The notes: generated by a model from the sequence alone, not told the origin. Shown: positions 43,890 through 53,946, counted from the first letter of the stretch. The stretch: 64,000 nt of DNA from UBA9611 sp965237595 (GCA_965237595.1 CBDEFY010000001.1:372001-436000); one strand, 5' to 3'. Translations and numbers: made by a program.

Positions 43890-44345
43890 ATGCGACTGGA
43901 CGCGAAACGAATTCTAGTGCCGGTGAACGGCAAACAATACAGTGAACGCACATTTCGGTGGGCGTGCCAGATGGCTCGAGAGTCCAAGACGGAACTCCAC
44001 GCGGTTTATGTGATAGAGGTCCCGCTGGAGTTGTCATTGGAATCTGAGATCTCCGAGGATATCAACAAGGGCGAGGAGATCCTGGCCCGGATCGAAGCCA
44101 TAGCCTCTGAAGAGAAGTACAAAGGCCTCCAAGCCCGGTTCTTGCGGGCCAGGCAGGCCGGCCCAGCAGTGGTCCTGGAATCTGAAGACCGGTTCATGGA
44201 CCTGCTGATTGTGGGCGTGCCCTACAAGCGCCGGTTCGGCTCCTGCACCCTGGGGACCACGGCATCCTACATCTTCCACAACGCATCAAGCCAGGTGATG
44301 TTCTGGCGGGAACAGGCTCCAGCTCCCATCTTCCCCAGAGACTAG
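43890..44345 (+). CDS. Universal stress protein (UspA family)
   Basis: This 151-residue single Usp domain begins MRLDAKRILVPVNGKQYSER, the usual beta-1 with the nucleotide loop. It ends with FGSCTLGTTASYIFHNASSQ, corresponding to the G-x9-G(S/T) ATP-binding region with Gly and Ser/Thr replaced in part, so ATP binding is uncertain. Usp proteins modulate potassium and stress responses. Here it starts an operon with two TrkA-type proteins, suggesting a role in potassium control. Confidence 0.88.
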   Translation: MRLDAKRILVPVNGKQYSERTFRWACQMARESKTELHAVYVIEVPLELSLESEISEDINKGEEILARIEAIASEEKYKGLQARFLRARQAGPAVVLESEDRFMDLLIVGVPYKRRFGSCTLGTTASYIFHNASSQVMFWREQAPAPIFPRD

Positions 44346-44348
44346 ACC

Positions 44349-44750
44349 ATGCGGGTCTTGATATTCGGCTGTAACCGGCTCACCACCAGTCTGGTGTCCG
44401 ACCTCGCTGGGGAAGGCATCGAGATAACCGTACTCGGTAGCGAGCGGGACTGCCTCGAAAGCGTGTCCACCCACCCCCGAGTCCGAGTCGTCCTCACCGC
44501 CGAGCCCATGATGCAGGATTATCTGCAGGAAGGCGGTATCAACCATGCCGATGTTTTCCTGGCTATGTCCGCCGACGACCATCAGAACATCCTGGTGGCC
44601 CAGATCGCCAAGCACATCTTCAATGTCCCCAAGGTGGTGTGCCATCTTGGGAATCCCCAATTACAGGTCTTGTATGCAGCCCTTGGTCTGGACGTGGTAG
44701 GCTATTCCTTTGGCCTGCTGCAGGATGTCCGCCAGGCCATACGGGGCTAG
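44349..44750 (+). CDS. TrkA-N domain protein without C-terminal domain
   Basis: A 133-residue stand-alone RCK/TrkA-N domain (MRVLIFGCNRLTTSLVSDLA). The Rossmann loop is GCNRLT rather than the canonical GxGxxG, so nucleotide binding may be changed. The downstream TrkA has both domains, and the two genes lie 13 bp apart, as in a TrkA whose two RCK halves have been split into separate chains. It starts 3 bp after the UspA stop. Confidence 0.88.
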   Translation: MRVLIFGCNRLTTSLVSDLAGEGIEITVLGSERDCLESVSTHPRVRVVLTAEPMMQDYLQEGGINHADVFLAMSADDHQNILVAQIAKHIFNVPKVVCHLGNPQLQVLYAALGLDVVGYSFGLLQDVRQAIRG

Positions 44751-44763
44751 TCAGAAGGGCCAG

Positions 44764-45423
44764 ATGTACGTAGCAATAGTTGGTTGCAGCGAGTCCGGCT
44801 ACCACCTGTCCAAGGCGCTCATCGCGGGCGGTCACGAGGTGGTGGTGGTCGAGAAAGACCCCGAACGGTTCCAGCTTCTCACCGAGGAATTGGGCAGCGT
44901 AGCACTGTTTGGGGACGGCACCGACGAGGTTACCCTGAAACGCGCCGGCGTCGCCCGGGCCGATGTGGTTGTGAGCCTGACGGGGGCGGATGCCACGAAC
45001 CTGGTAATCTCCCAGATTACCAAGCACATCTTCAAGGTCCCCCGCACCATGGCCCTAATCAAGGACCCCAAGAACGAGCCCATCTTCCATGAGGTCGGCG
45101 TCGACGTGGTGGTGAACTCCACCCATCTGGTGCTAGCCAGCCTGGAGGAGGGTGTGCCGGGACGCCCACTGGTACACCTGATGAACCTGCGGGTGCCGGG
45201 CATGGAACTGGTCAGCGTTTCCATCCCGGAGGACTCCAACATCATCGGCAAACGCCTGAGTGAGATTGAACTTCCACCCAACAGTTTCATATCGCTGATG
45301 GTGAAGAAGAGCGGCGCAACGTTGCCCACGGGCCGGTCCGTGGTGGAACCGGAAGATGAACTGGTGGCGGTCACTCCGGCGGGCGACGAACATATTCTCT
45401 ACGACATCCTGACTGGGGTCTAG
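44764..45423 (+). CDS. TrkA family potassium uptake regulator (TrkA-N plus TrkA-C)
   Basis: I choose ATG 44764 (219 residues, MYVAIVGCSESGYHLSKALI) because it begins the Rossmann fold. A GTG/ATG further upstream at 44710 would overlap the previous gene. Residues 1-130 are TrkA-N (GCSESG loop, TLKRAGVARADVVVSLTG); 140-219 are TrkA-C (LVSVSIPEDSNIIGKRLSEI). It probably dimerises with the short TrkA-N protein and controls a Trk pore. Confidence 0.9.
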   Translation: MYVAIVGCSESGYHLSKALIAGGHEVVVVEKDPERFQLLTEELGSVALFGDGTDEVTLKRAGVARADVVVSLTGADATNLVISQITKHIFKVPRTMALIKDPKNEPIFHEVGVDVVVNSTHLVLASLEEGVPGRPLVHLMNLRVPGMELVSVSIPEDSNIIGKRLSEIELPPNSFISLMVKKSGATLPTGRSVVEPEDELVAVTPAGDEHILYDILTGV

Positions 45424-45425
45424 CC

Positions 45426-46259
45426 ATGGCCCGGACCATCGGATTCCTGGGACCGTCGGGCACCTATACGGAAGAGGCTTCTCTGCTCTACAACCCCTCC
45501 GCTGAACTACGCCCCTACCCGACGATCAATGCGGTGGGGAAAGCCGTAGCCGCAGGAGAGTTGGAAGAGGGTGTAGTCCCCATGGAAAACAGCTTAGAAG
45601 GCTCGGTGAACTTTACGTTGGACCTTCTGATTAGCCAGCCAAGTTTGTTCATACAGGACGAGGTGGTGGTGCCCATCGAGCATTACCTGATGGCCAAACC
45701 AGGGACCAATCCGGCCGAAGTTAAAGTGGTCTACTCCCATCCCCAGGCGTTGGCCCAGTGCCAGGCCTATCTTGAGAAGAACTTCCCTCAAGCCGAACAG
45801 ATGGCGTCTCTCAGTACGGTTCTGGCCGTATCAGACGCGTTTGCCAGTCCAGTGCCGGCGGCGGCGATAGCGCCACGCCGGGCATCAGAACTCAACGATG
45901 TGGACATCCTGGACCACGGCATCCAGGATGTGGCTTCCAACGTGACCCGGTTTGCGGTGTTGTCCCTCTCGGACCATGCGCCCACCGGACGGGACAAGAC
46001 TTCCATGGCCTTTACGTTCGAGGAAGATTCACCGGGGCTACTCTATCGGGTGCTGGCTGAATTCGCCCAGCGAAACATCAACCTATTCAAGATTGAATCG
46101 CGGCCCACCAAGCAATCCCTGGGCGAATACATCTTCCTATTGGATTGCGCCGGCCACCGAGAAGAATCGCCTATGAAAGAGGCCCTAGCGGCCCTCTCCC
46201 AACCTATCAGCATGTTGCGGGTCTTGGGCTCTTATCCCCAGTGGAGCCCCAAGACCTGA
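45426..46259 (+). CDS. pheA: Prephenate dehydratase
   Basis: A 277-residue monofunctional enzyme. The catalytic PDT domain has IGFLGPSGTYTEEA, VPMENSLEGSVNFTLDLL, SHPQALAQCQAYL and the NVTRFAVLS block with the essential Thr-Arg-Phe. A C-terminal ACT domain (SMAFTFEEDSPGLLYRVLAE, LFKIESRPTK) gives feedback control by phenylalanine. It converts prephenate to phenylpyruvate. ATG 45426 is two bases after the TrkA stop. Confidence 0.96.
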   Translation: MARTIGFLGPSGTYTEEASLLYNPSAELRPYPTINAVGKAVAAGELEEGVVPMENSLEGSVNFTLDLLISQPSLFIQDEVVVPIEHYLMAKPGTNPAEVKVVYSHPQALAQCQAYLEKNFPQAEQMASLSTVLAVSDAFASPVPAAAIAPRRASELNDVDILDHGIQDVASNVTRFAVLSLSDHAPTGRDKTSMAFTFEEDSPGLLYRVLAEFAQRNINLFKIESRPTKQSLGEYIFLLDCAGHREESPMKEALAALSQPISMLRVLGSYPQWSPKT

Positions 46260-46690
46260 GCCAAGTCCCTAAAAAACGTCGGCCCCCCTCCTGCGGAATT
46301 GCTAAGAATTCCCAAACACCACATCACATCACTTCTTAGCTGGTCAACCGATTGGAGAAGGGCCGACCGGGACAGGCCCTGTACTGTCAGTCCACCCGGT
46401 AAACGCCCTCCACGGCGATCCTGACATTAGAGCACGGGGCCCGTGCGCCCGTCGTATTTAATGGCTTCTACTTCCTAAGCAGATGCCTCCTTGGTCGTTC
46501 GGCACTGATTTATCGCCTTTTTAAGTGCCGGTATTCTCATTGTATAAAACTTTGTCTAACACATGTTTGAGAATATATTTATATTTTAACCAAGGGAAAC
46601 CCTTATGTCAAATCCTGGGCCGTCTCTGGGTAAATCCGCCTACCGGTCCCCTTGACAGGCCCCTAAATAGATTCCGGGCCACCCCGTCCG
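46260..46690. other. Region between convergent genes, no gene
   Basis: Two hairpins are visible: GCACGGG-G-CCCGTGC at 46432-46446 and CGGCACT...AGTGCCG at 46500-46530 with a T-rich loop. They may end transcription from either side, but neither has a textbook T tract. AT content rises sharply at 46530-46600. Confidence 0.4.
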
Positions 46691-49600
46691 TTAATTCCAA
46701 CGGGCTTCGAAGATGGCGGTACCCTGGTTCTCGAATACCTTCCGGGCCAACTCCTCGAACTTCTGCAGTCCGTCTCCGGGGTAGTTGATTCGTTCCAGGT
46801 CACCGACCACCACGTATTTCACCCGGTAGTGCCGCAGGAGTTCCAGGGCCCTTTCCACGTCGGTGGTCTCGTACATCTCCCTGACGTCCCTGGCCCGTTC
46901 TTGGATGGTGGAGGAATAGGCCATCCGTTGCTGTGTCTGATGCCAGGGCCAGCCGAGGACCGTGGGTAGCCCGGTGTAGTTAGCGATGCGGGCGCCCCAA
47001 CGGTATTGCTCCATATGGGCTTCCAAGACGATCGGAGAGCCCTCCACGTTGTCTTGGAGCCACCGGATGGCCTCCAAGTCCCACTTCAGTTCTATGGGCT
47101 GTCCCCTTTCTAGGTGCACCGCCGCCACCATATACGCCGTGCCGTCCAGCGTCGATGGGCCGTCGGTGAAGCGTTCTGAGAGCCGGCTCCGGCTGCCCAA
47201 AGCAGTGTAGATAAGGCTGGAGCCGATGAGCACCGCCAGCATTACCAGCCAGGCCCCGGAGCGCCAACCAAGCTTCGTCCGCAGGAAGCCTGAATCCCCC
47301 AGGCGCCACAGCATGTAGGCCGAAACGATGCTGAGCAGCACCCAGAGCTCCAAGTTGAACTTGAAGAAGCTGTTCATCCGGCCGATGTCTCCCTCCACCC
47401 GCACCAAGTCGACGCCGATGCCGATGAAGAGCGCCATGGCCAACAGGGCCAGCGGCACGATTGCGAAGGGGCGCTCGCCTTCATCGGAGGCGAAAATTCT
47501 CCAGCCGACGATGCCCGCCAGCGTCAAGAAGACAATCAGCAAGACCGCGTTCCAGTACCCGGCGGCCCCGAAGAAGGCTGCGCCCAATAGGCCCATGGCC
47601 ACGCATAGTCTCAGCCAGGGCATTCCCGGCACGGTGCTGGCGACCCCCTTGGAACTGTCGCTCCGGAGCAACTCCCTTAACGTACCCCTGGCCTGATAGA
47701 GCAGGAACGACGCGATTACGAACAGGAAGAGGCCGTGTATCCCAAGGAAACGGTCCACCGGGGTCCGCCACTTCGATACGTCAAGGCCGCTGTTAAATGT
47801 CTCGTAGGTCAGATGGAATGGCAGGAAGGCCACCAAACTGACCGCCAGCACACCCGCCGCCAGCACTATTAGCAACACAAATCTTTCCGCCAAAGTGCCT
47901 TCGGCGAAATAGACCGCCACAGCCAAGAGGCCAACGGTCAGGATGGCGTAGGAGGGGAAGTCCCAGCTATTGACCACCCAGAGCGAGCCCAGTCCCAGGG
48001 CTAAGGCCAGCACCGACACCACGGTCCACAGCCAACCGCAGTCCTTCAAGCCCACCACCAAGTTCAGACCCAGACCAATCACCAATAGGGTGAAGGGGAT
48101 GACCATCATGTGAGCGTGCAGGTCGGCGAACAAAAATGTGAAGAATGGGAACTCGGTGATGTGGGGGGACACGTCCTGAAACCCAGGCAATCTATCCGGC
48201 ACCCAGAATGCCAGTGGGTTGGGGTCGAAATTCTTCAGATCGGGCAGCATACGGCTGCTGAGCCAGTAATCGAAGGCCGGGAATGGGACGCCGTCCACCA
48301 CTCTGTACCAGGTGTTCTGGACCATCTTGACAATGCCGTCCAGGTTGCCAATGACCGCGGTGAATAATCCGGCCGTGACCCCGGCGGAAACGGGGCTCCA
48401 GACCCACTGCCGCCACAAAGGACGCTCATCGCTTAAGGGCAGCGGAGGCCCAGCGCCGATGCCAGGCAATGCGACGGTATGGCCGGACGCCCGGCCCTGG
48501 CGCACCCCTTCGGTCAGGTTGTAGACCAACGAATATGCTCCGGTGACGGTGAGAGCGAAGAACAATGGCACGGCAAGGTTGAAGGCAGTGGTGGGTAGGA
48601 TTCCGGTGACGCGAATGATGCCGGAGACCACGAAATAGCCCCAGTAGTAGTAGTTCAGATAGCCGCCGGCGAACCAAGGGTCGAAGGGCGGAAGGGCGGT
48701 GGAGCGAACCACCGCGGTCAGGTAGGCCAGTTCCATGGGCTTCTCGCCGCCATGAATCGGGTGCCATAGGTCCGGGTTGGCATGACGCAAAAGGACAAAC
48801 ACCAAGAACGCAGTCAAGAACAACGCTTCCCCAAAGAGCAAAAGCCGCCAATGTTCTTTGAGGAATCCCGCTATCTCACCCCAGCGGAAGACCAAGGTGA
48901 CCAAGGACATCCCCGCCACAACGGCGAGACCGGCATACACCGCCCACCGGGAGAAGTCCATCCACCCCAGGGACACAGCCAGCCAGGCAACGTAGCTGAC
49001 CGCCAGCAGGCCCAGTATGCGCGCCAGGACAATCCCCCGGTCGGGCAGAGGCCAGAAGATGAACATCGTGAAGGGCAGCGCCGCCAGGTAGATGACCTCC
49101 ACCACCAGCAGCCAAGCCAAAACCGGCAGGCTGTTGGACCACCCGTCGCGGTCGACGATCTCGGAGAAAGTCCCGCCTTCCTGCTGAGTGGCAAATTGGC
49201 TCTCGAACATCAGCAGTCCTCTGGAGCGGGGTGCGTCGGCCTTAGGCAGGACCCTAAGCTGGTCCCGGATACTGTTCTCTGTCAAATGGGCCGAGTTCTT
49301 AAAGAGAAGGACCTGAGGATGGTCGTAGCCGACGGCATTGTCATCGGCATAACCCAGGTCCAGGCCGATGGCCGAGCTCTTTGCAGGGGTCAACGGTTCG
49401 GGCCGCGTCAGGCCCGCCCGCCCGATGGCGTCGTCGCGAAAGGACACTCCCAATACCTCAGGATAAGAAGTGAATGTGCGGTCCAGTTCATACCCCAGGC
49501 CGCCGGCAAACAGCCGTTGGTAATACTGGTTGCTGAAGGGAAAGCGGTCCGGGGCGCGGGCGGCGCTGGCGTAGGGACGGCTGCTGTAGAAGACCACATA

Positions 49601-51160
49601 CTCCGAGGAAGCAAGTTTTTCCGCCAGAGTATCCACCTTCTGAAGGGTGTCGGGTTCGTAGACCGGGAACTGCCAGACGTCGTAGGTGTGCAGGTTGGGC
49701 ACGAACTCGTCCCAGTGGTTATCGCTGACTATCGCCGTTCCTTGGGGTACGTTGCCATTGATCCACTCCGACGCCGTAACCGCCGGATGGTGCTCCAAGT
49801 AGACCCGCTGGAACGCCAGGGCGTAGAAAGCGGTCGCCCCTACCACGAAGACTACCACCGCCACTGCGAACCACGGCAGGATCCGGGCCGGGTCGCCCTT
49901 CCGCCATACCAGATGGCCCAACAGCGGACGGTAGACCTCCACCATCCAGATTAGCATCCTGGCGCCCATGATAATCATTACCGGCATGAGTGGGAAAACG
50001 TAACGGAGAAAGTGGACCTCGAACGTCTCCAGGAAGATGAATCCCGGCACCACCCAGGCCAACAAAAAGAGGTCGACCCGCCTCCTTTCTTTGCTGAACG
50101 CGGCCGACAACGCGGTGAACGGGATGGACAGCCAGGCGACCACCCCCAGGGGAATCCCAAGGCCCCAGACCGACGACTGCTTTATCTGATAGATAAAGGC
50201 GGGTGTGTCTATGTACTGGATGGTGAAAGGCCACAGACCGGCGCTCCGGGCCATACGGGTCTGGTTGGCCAGGTCGCCCACGAAAGCGCCTAGGTCCAAC
50301 AGCGCGTAGGGAGCGGTGATGAAGAACACACCGGCTGCAATCACACCGGCCAAGGCGGCATGGGCAAATATGCGTTGCACCAGCTCCGGCGTTATCTGGG
50401 ACCAATTGCCGTCCGCCTCGTCCAAGACCCGGTACCAATAGACCAGCAACATGGGCGCCAGTATGGGCAAGACGCTCACCTTCGGCGCGATGGCCAGTCC
50501 CAGCATCAGTCCCAATAACACCGAGTCCCGCAACCGCTTGCGCTCCACCATCCGCAACATGGCCCAGAAACTGGCCAGGGTGAAGAACACGGTGAAGGTC
50601 TCGGGACGGAAGAAGTGGCTGTTCTGGATGTGGATCACCGATACAGCGGTAAGACCCGCCGCCAGCAGGCCCACGCCCCTGCCATATAACCTCCGGCCCA
50701 ATATGAAAACGATCGCCACGGAACCGACGTCAGCCAGGGCGGACAACGGCCTGCCGATGTATCGCATGTCCAGGGAATTAATGTCGGTGAAAAGTTCCAC
50801 CAGGGAGCGGAAGAACACCATCACGTAGATAAGGATGCTGCCCAGCGGAAACCAATGGGGGTTTAAGGGGCTGCGGTCCGGGTCGAGCAGCGTGCCGACA
50901 CCCGGCAGTCCCGGCTCTGCGTCAGGCACCCCTGCGAGATAGCCGCAGTCCTGGGCGTTGGGCGCATCGATAAGCAGTTCGTACATGCATCCGGAGCGCA
51001 TGTAGATGTCCCGCTCGTCGGGGTGAAAACCGTACCCTTGATCCCAGTTGATTCCGTTCAGCCGGAGGCCAAGGGCCACCACCAAGATGACCAGCAAAAG
51101 ATAAAAGGACCAAGACACACGGCCGCCAAGGCTCAAAAAATCTTGAGACCTAAACGCCAC
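46691..51160 (-). CDS. Giant DUF2298/YYY membrane protein fused to a GT39-like mannosyltransferase domain
   Basis: It has 1489 residues. Residues 1 to about 480 resemble dolichol-phosphate-mannose-type/ArnT-like transferases (PMT_2): a first helix then LRLNGINWDQGYGFHPDERD with the acidic pair in the first external loop, and more than ten membrane segments. An external domain with SDNHWDEFVPNLH follows. From about residue 690 a second many-helix domain starts. It contains GGEKPMELAYLTAVVRSTAL and FAGGYLNYYYWGYFVVSGII, the Chlor_Arch_YYY (DUF2298) signature, and further on FADLHAHMMVIPF and GDIGRMNSFFKFNLE. Such proteins are typical of Chloroflexota and some archaea. They probably move lipid-linked sugars in envelope synthesis; the exact reaction is unknown. 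Confidence 0.9.
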   Translation of the reverse strand: MAFRSQDFLSLGGRVSWSFYLLLVILVVALGLRLNGINWDQGYGFHPDERDIYMRSGCMYELLIDAPNAQDCGYLAGVPDAEPGLPGVGTLLDPDRSPLNPHWFPLGSILIYVMVFFRSLVELFTDINSLDMRYIGRPLSALADVGSVAIVFILGRRLYGRGVGLLAAGLTAVSVIHIQNSHFFRPETFTVFFTLASFWAMLRMVERKRLRDSVLLGLMLGLAIAPKVSVLPILAPMLLVYWYRVLDEADGNWSQITPELVQRIFAHAALAGVIAAGVFFITAPYALLDLGAFVGDLANQTRMARSAGLWPFTIQYIDTPAFIYQIKQSSVWGLGIPLGVVAWLSIPFTALSAAFSKERRRVDLFLLAWVVPGFIFLETFEVHFLRYVFPLMPVMIIMGARMLIWMVEVYRPLLGHLVWRKGDPARILPWFAVAVVVFVVGATAFYALAFQRVYLEHHPAVTASEWINGNVPQGTAIVSDNHWDEFVPNLHTYDVWQFPVYEPDTLQKVDTLAEKLASSEYVVFYSSRPYASAARAPDRFPFSNQYYQRLFAGGLGYELDRTFTSYPEVLGVSFRDDAIGRAGLTRPEPLTPAKSSAIGLDLGYADDNAVGYDHPQVLLFKNSAHLTENSIRDQLRVLPKADAPRSRGLLMFESQFATQQEGGTFSEIVDRDGWSNSLPVLAWLLVVEVIYLAALPFTMFIFWPLPDRGIVLARILGLLAVSYVAWLAVSLGWMDFSRWAVYAGLAVVAGMSLVTLVFRWGEIAGFLKEHWRLLLFGEALFLTAFLVFVLLRHANPDLWHPIHGGEKPMELAYLTAVVRSTALPPFDPWFAGGYLNYYYWGYFVVSGIIRVTGILPTTAFNLAVPLFFALTVTGAYSLVYNLTEGVRQGRASGHTVALPGIGAGPPLPLSDERPLWRQWVWSPVSAGVTAGLFTAVIGNLDGIVKMVQNTWYRVVDGVPFPAFDYWLSSRMLPDLKNFDPNPLAFWVPDRLPGFQDVSPHITEFPFFTFLFADLHAHMMVIPFTLLVIGLGLNLVVGLKDCGWLWTVVSVLALALGLGSLWVVNSWDFPSYAILTVGLLAVAVYFAEGTLAERFVLLIVLAAGVLAVSLVAFLPFHLTYETFNSGLDVSKWRTPVDRFLGIHGLFLFVIASFLLYQARGTLRELLRSDSSKGVASTVPGMPWLRLCVAMGLLGAAFFGAAGYWNAVLLIVFLTLAGIVGWRIFASDEGERPFAIVPLALLAMALFIGIGVDLVRVEGDIGRMNSFFKFNLELWVLLSIVSAYMLWRLGDSGFLRTKLGWRSGAWLVMLAVLIGSSLIYTALGSRSRLSERFTDGPSTLDGTAYMVAAVHLERGQPIELKWDLEAIRWLQDNVEGSPIVLEAHMEQYRWGARIANYTGLPTVLGWPWHQTQQRMAYSSTIQERARDVREMYETTDVERALELLRHYRVKYVVVGDLERINYPGDGLQKFEELARKVFENQGTAIFEARWN

Positions 51161-51251
51161 GGCAGGTCCTCCTCGCCGGAGTTTGAGGTGGAGTAGGGCG
51201 CGGCATATCGTTGATCAACATTATATTTGGGAGCCCGGCGCCTCCCCTCAT

Positions 51252-51293
51252 GAAAAAATCCCCCGTCCCCAAGAGAATGGGGAGCCGGGGGAC
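51252..51293 (-). terminator. Rho-independent terminator after gap
   Basis: Minus strand: TCCCCCGGCTCCCC-ATTCTCTT-GGGGACGGGGGA, then TTTTTTC. It is 60 bp beyond the gap stop. Confidence 0.9.
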
Positions 51294-51353
51294 TTTCTAA
51301 AGTCTGTTGGAGCTGGTGAAAGCCCCGTTCGAGTTTACGGATTGACTAGGAAC

Positions 51354-52367
51354 TCAGATGCCTTTTTCGGCCATCAGGGCGGCGAGGTCGGCGGTGCGGC
51401 AGGAGTAACCCCACTCATTGTCGTACCAACCCATGACCTTGACCATCCGCTTTTCCATGACGATGGTGGACAACCCGTCGATGATGCAGCTATGGGGGTT
51501 ACCCTTGTAGTCGGAACTGACTAGAGGCTCGTCGCTGAACTCCAGGATACCCTTCATCATGCCTGCCGCGGCCGCTTTATAGGCCTCGTTGACCTCTTCA
51601 ACGGTCACGTCTTTGGATACCGTGGCGGTGAAGTCGGTGATGGAGCCGGTGGCAGTGGGCACGCGGAAGGCGATACCGTGCAGCTTGCCGTTTAGTTCGG
51701 GAAGCACCAGTCCAACGGCCCGGGCCGCGCCGGTGCTGGTGGGGATGATGTTCTCCGCCGCCGCCCTGGCCCGCCGCAGGTCGCCGTGGCGCTGGTCCAA
51801 GATGGCCTGGTCGTTGGTGTAGGAGTGGATGGTGGACATCAGGCCATGCTCGATGCCGAAACTGTCGTGGAGCACCTTAACCATGGTGGCGAAACAATTG
51901 GTGGTGCAGGAGGCGTTGGAGATGATGTTGTGCTTCTTGGCGTCGTACAGGTCTTCATTGACGCCCAAGACCAGGGTCAGGTCCTCGCCCTTGGCCGGCG
52001 CCGAGATGATTACCTTGCTGGCGCCGCCCTTCAGGTGGCCCGCAGCCTTATCAGCATCAGTGAAGATCCCAGTGGACTCTATTACTAGGTCAACCCCCAT
52101 CTCGGACCATGGAATCTGGGCCGGGTCACGCTCCGAGAAGACCTTGATGCTGCGGCCGTCAACCATCAGGTCGCCGTTGTTGGCCTCCACCTTTCCGGGG
52201 TAGCGGCCGTAATTGGTGTCGTACTTCAGCAGATGGGCATTGGTCTCCGCGTCGGTCAAATCGTTGACGGCAGCCACCTCGACCTCCCCGGAGTTGCGTC
52301 CCTCGTTGGCCCGCAGCACCAACCTCCCGATCCTCCCGAAACCGTTGATCCCGATCCGAGTGACCAT
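51354..52367 (-). CDS. gap: Glyceraldehyde-3-phosphate dehydrogenase, type I
   Basis: A 337-residue protein with the NAD site INGFGRIGRLVLRA, the catalytic Cys in SNASCTTNCFATMVKVLHD, and the C-terminal catalytic domain (SSDYKGNPHSCIIDGLST, WYDNEWGYSCRTADL). ATG 52367 follows ACGGAGGTAGAGC. It is a glycolytic/gluconeogenic enzyme. It ends at a strong terminator and lies downstream of eno on the same strand, 207 bp apart. Confidence 0.98.
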   Translation of the reverse strand: MVTRIGINGFGRIGRLVLRANEGRNSGEVEVAAVNDLTDAETNAHLLKYDTNYGRYPGKVEANNGDLMVDGRSIKVFSERDPAQIPWSEMGVDLVIESTGIFTDADKAAGHLKGGASKVIISAPAKGEDLTLVLGVNEDLYDAKKHNIISNASCTTNCFATMVKVLHDSFGIEHGLMSTIHSYTNDQAILDQRHGDLRRARAAAENIIPTSTGAARAVGLVLPELNGKLHGIAFRVPTATGSITDFTATVSKDVTVEEVNEAYKAAAAGMMKGILEFSDEPLVSSDYKGNPHSCIIDGLSTIVMEKRMVKVMGWYDNEWGYSCRTADLAALMAEKGI

Positions 52368-52574
52368 GCTCTACCTCCGTATTATTTGCTGAATTCTGAT
52401 TAACACGGGACAACCGTACATGGCGGCATTATGTTCAATAGCTTGGAATTGCCGGGTACATAATACCTGCTGCGGGGCCGGTTGGAAAGCTAATCTGACC
52501 CCCATTCGGGGGAGATACATCGATACGCGAGGGGCACCCGAGGGAATGACGTCGGGAGCAACTTGAAAGGGCGT

Positions 52575-53894
52575 CTAGAAGCGTCCCAGGTAATCGAAGG
52601 CCGACTCGCCGGCATAGCACGCCTTATCGCCCAACTCGGCTTCGATGCGCAGGAGCCGGTTGTACTTGGCCACCCGCTCTGAGCGGGCTGGCGCACCGGT
52701 TTTGATCTGCCGCACGTCCCAGGCCACGGCCAGGTCGGCGATGGTGGTGTCCTCGGTCTCCCCAGACCGGTGGCTCATCACCGCGCCCCACCCAGCGTCC
52801 CGGGCCATCTTCAAGGCGGCGTGGGTTTCCGAGAGGGTGCCAATCTGGTTGGGTTTCAGCAGCACGGCGTTGCTGGCTTTCTCCTCAATGCTCTTCTTGA
52901 TGCGATTGATGTTGGTGACCAGCAGGTCGTCGCCCAGTATCTGGACTGAGCCGCCCAGCAGGCCGTGCAAGCTGGTCCAGCCTTCCCAATCGTCCTCGGA
53001 AAGACCGTCTTCTATGGAGACTATGGGGTATTCGCGGGTCCACTCTTGGTACAAATTCACCAGGTCGGCGGCGGTCAGACTGGTGCCTTCGCGCTCCAGC
53101 ACGTACATGCCGTCGCCCTCCCGGAACAGCTCACTGGCGGCCACGTCCAGAGCGATGTGCACATCCTTGCCCGAGGTGTAGCCAGCCTTTTCCACCGCTT
53201 TCAACACCATTTCCAGAGCGTCCCGGTTGGACGGCAGACTGGGGGCGAACCCGCCCTCATCGCCCACGTTGAGGTTGTAGCCCCCGTTGCCCAAAAGGAC
53301 CCTTAGCGAGTGGTAAATTTCCGCGCCGGCGCGCAGCGCGTTGGCGAAGTTCGTAACCCCGGTGGGCATCACCATGAATTCCTGGATATCGGCCGAGTTG
53401 GAAGCGTGCTTCCCACCGTTCAAGATGTTGAACATTGGAACGGGTAGGCTAACCTGGGCGCCGTTGGCCAAGTAGTCCCACAGTGAACCGTTCTGGCTCG
53501 CCACCCCGGCAGCGGCCCTGGCCACAGCCAACGAGACCGCCAAGACGGCGTTGGCCCCCAGGTTGCTCTTGTCGCCGGTGCCGTCCAGTTCGTTCAATCC
53601 GGCGTCGATGGCGGCTTGGTCCAAGGGAGAGCGGCCGGCCAGCCAGGGTCCGATGGTGTCATTCACGTTGGCCACGGCCTTCAGGACGCCGTTGCCATTG
53701 TACCGGGAGGGGTCTTTGTCCCGCAGTTCAACGGCCTCGTGGCTGCCGGTGCTGGCCCCGGACGGGACGGCGGCGTGGGCTGTCAGACCGGTGGATAGGA
53801 CAATCTCGGCCTCAACAGTGGGGTTGCCGCGGGAGTCCAGGGTCTCGCGGCCCCGGACCGAGGTGATAGTCACGCCGTTGCTAGCGCTGCTCAT
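52575..53894 (-). CDS. eno: Enolase
   Basis: A 439-residue enolase with SRGNPTVEAEIVLSTG, the GAS loop PSGASTGSHEAVELRD, and Mg ligands in ALDVAASE, SIEDGLSEDDW and LGDDLLVTN. It also has the catalytic Lys in VLLKPNQIGTLSE and the signature SHRSGETEDTTIADLAVA. It interconverts 2-phosphoglycerate and phosphoenolpyruvate. It is followed by gap. Confidence 0.99.
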   Translation of the reverse strand: MSSASNGVTITSVRGRETLDSRGNPTVEAEIVLSTGLTAHAAVPSGASTGSHEAVELRDKDPSRYNGNGVLKAVANVNDTIGPWLAGRSPLDQAAIDAGLNELDGTGDKSNLGANAVLAVSLAVARAAAGVASQNGSLWDYLANGAQVSLPVPMFNILNGGKHASNSADIQEFMVMPTGVTNFANALRAGAEIYHSLRVLLGNGGYNLNVGDEGGFAPSLPSNRDALEMVLKAVEKAGYTSGKDVHIALDVAASELFREGDGMYVLEREGTSLTAADLVNLYQEWTREYPIVSIEDGLSEDDWEGWTSLHGLLGGSVQILGDDLLVTNINRIKKSIEEKASNAVLLKPNQIGTLSETHAALKMARDAGWGAVMSHRSGETEDTTIADLAVAWDVRQIKTGAPARSERVAKYNRLLRIEAELGDKACYAGESAFDYLGRF

Positions 53895-53946
53895 GACACC
53901 CCTGGATTCGGCGAATAATCTATTTGGCGAATTACTCTGCGGAGGT

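Noticed and set aside
48782..49954. Plus-strand open frame of 390 residues
   Set aside because: Antisense of the giant DUF2298 gene.
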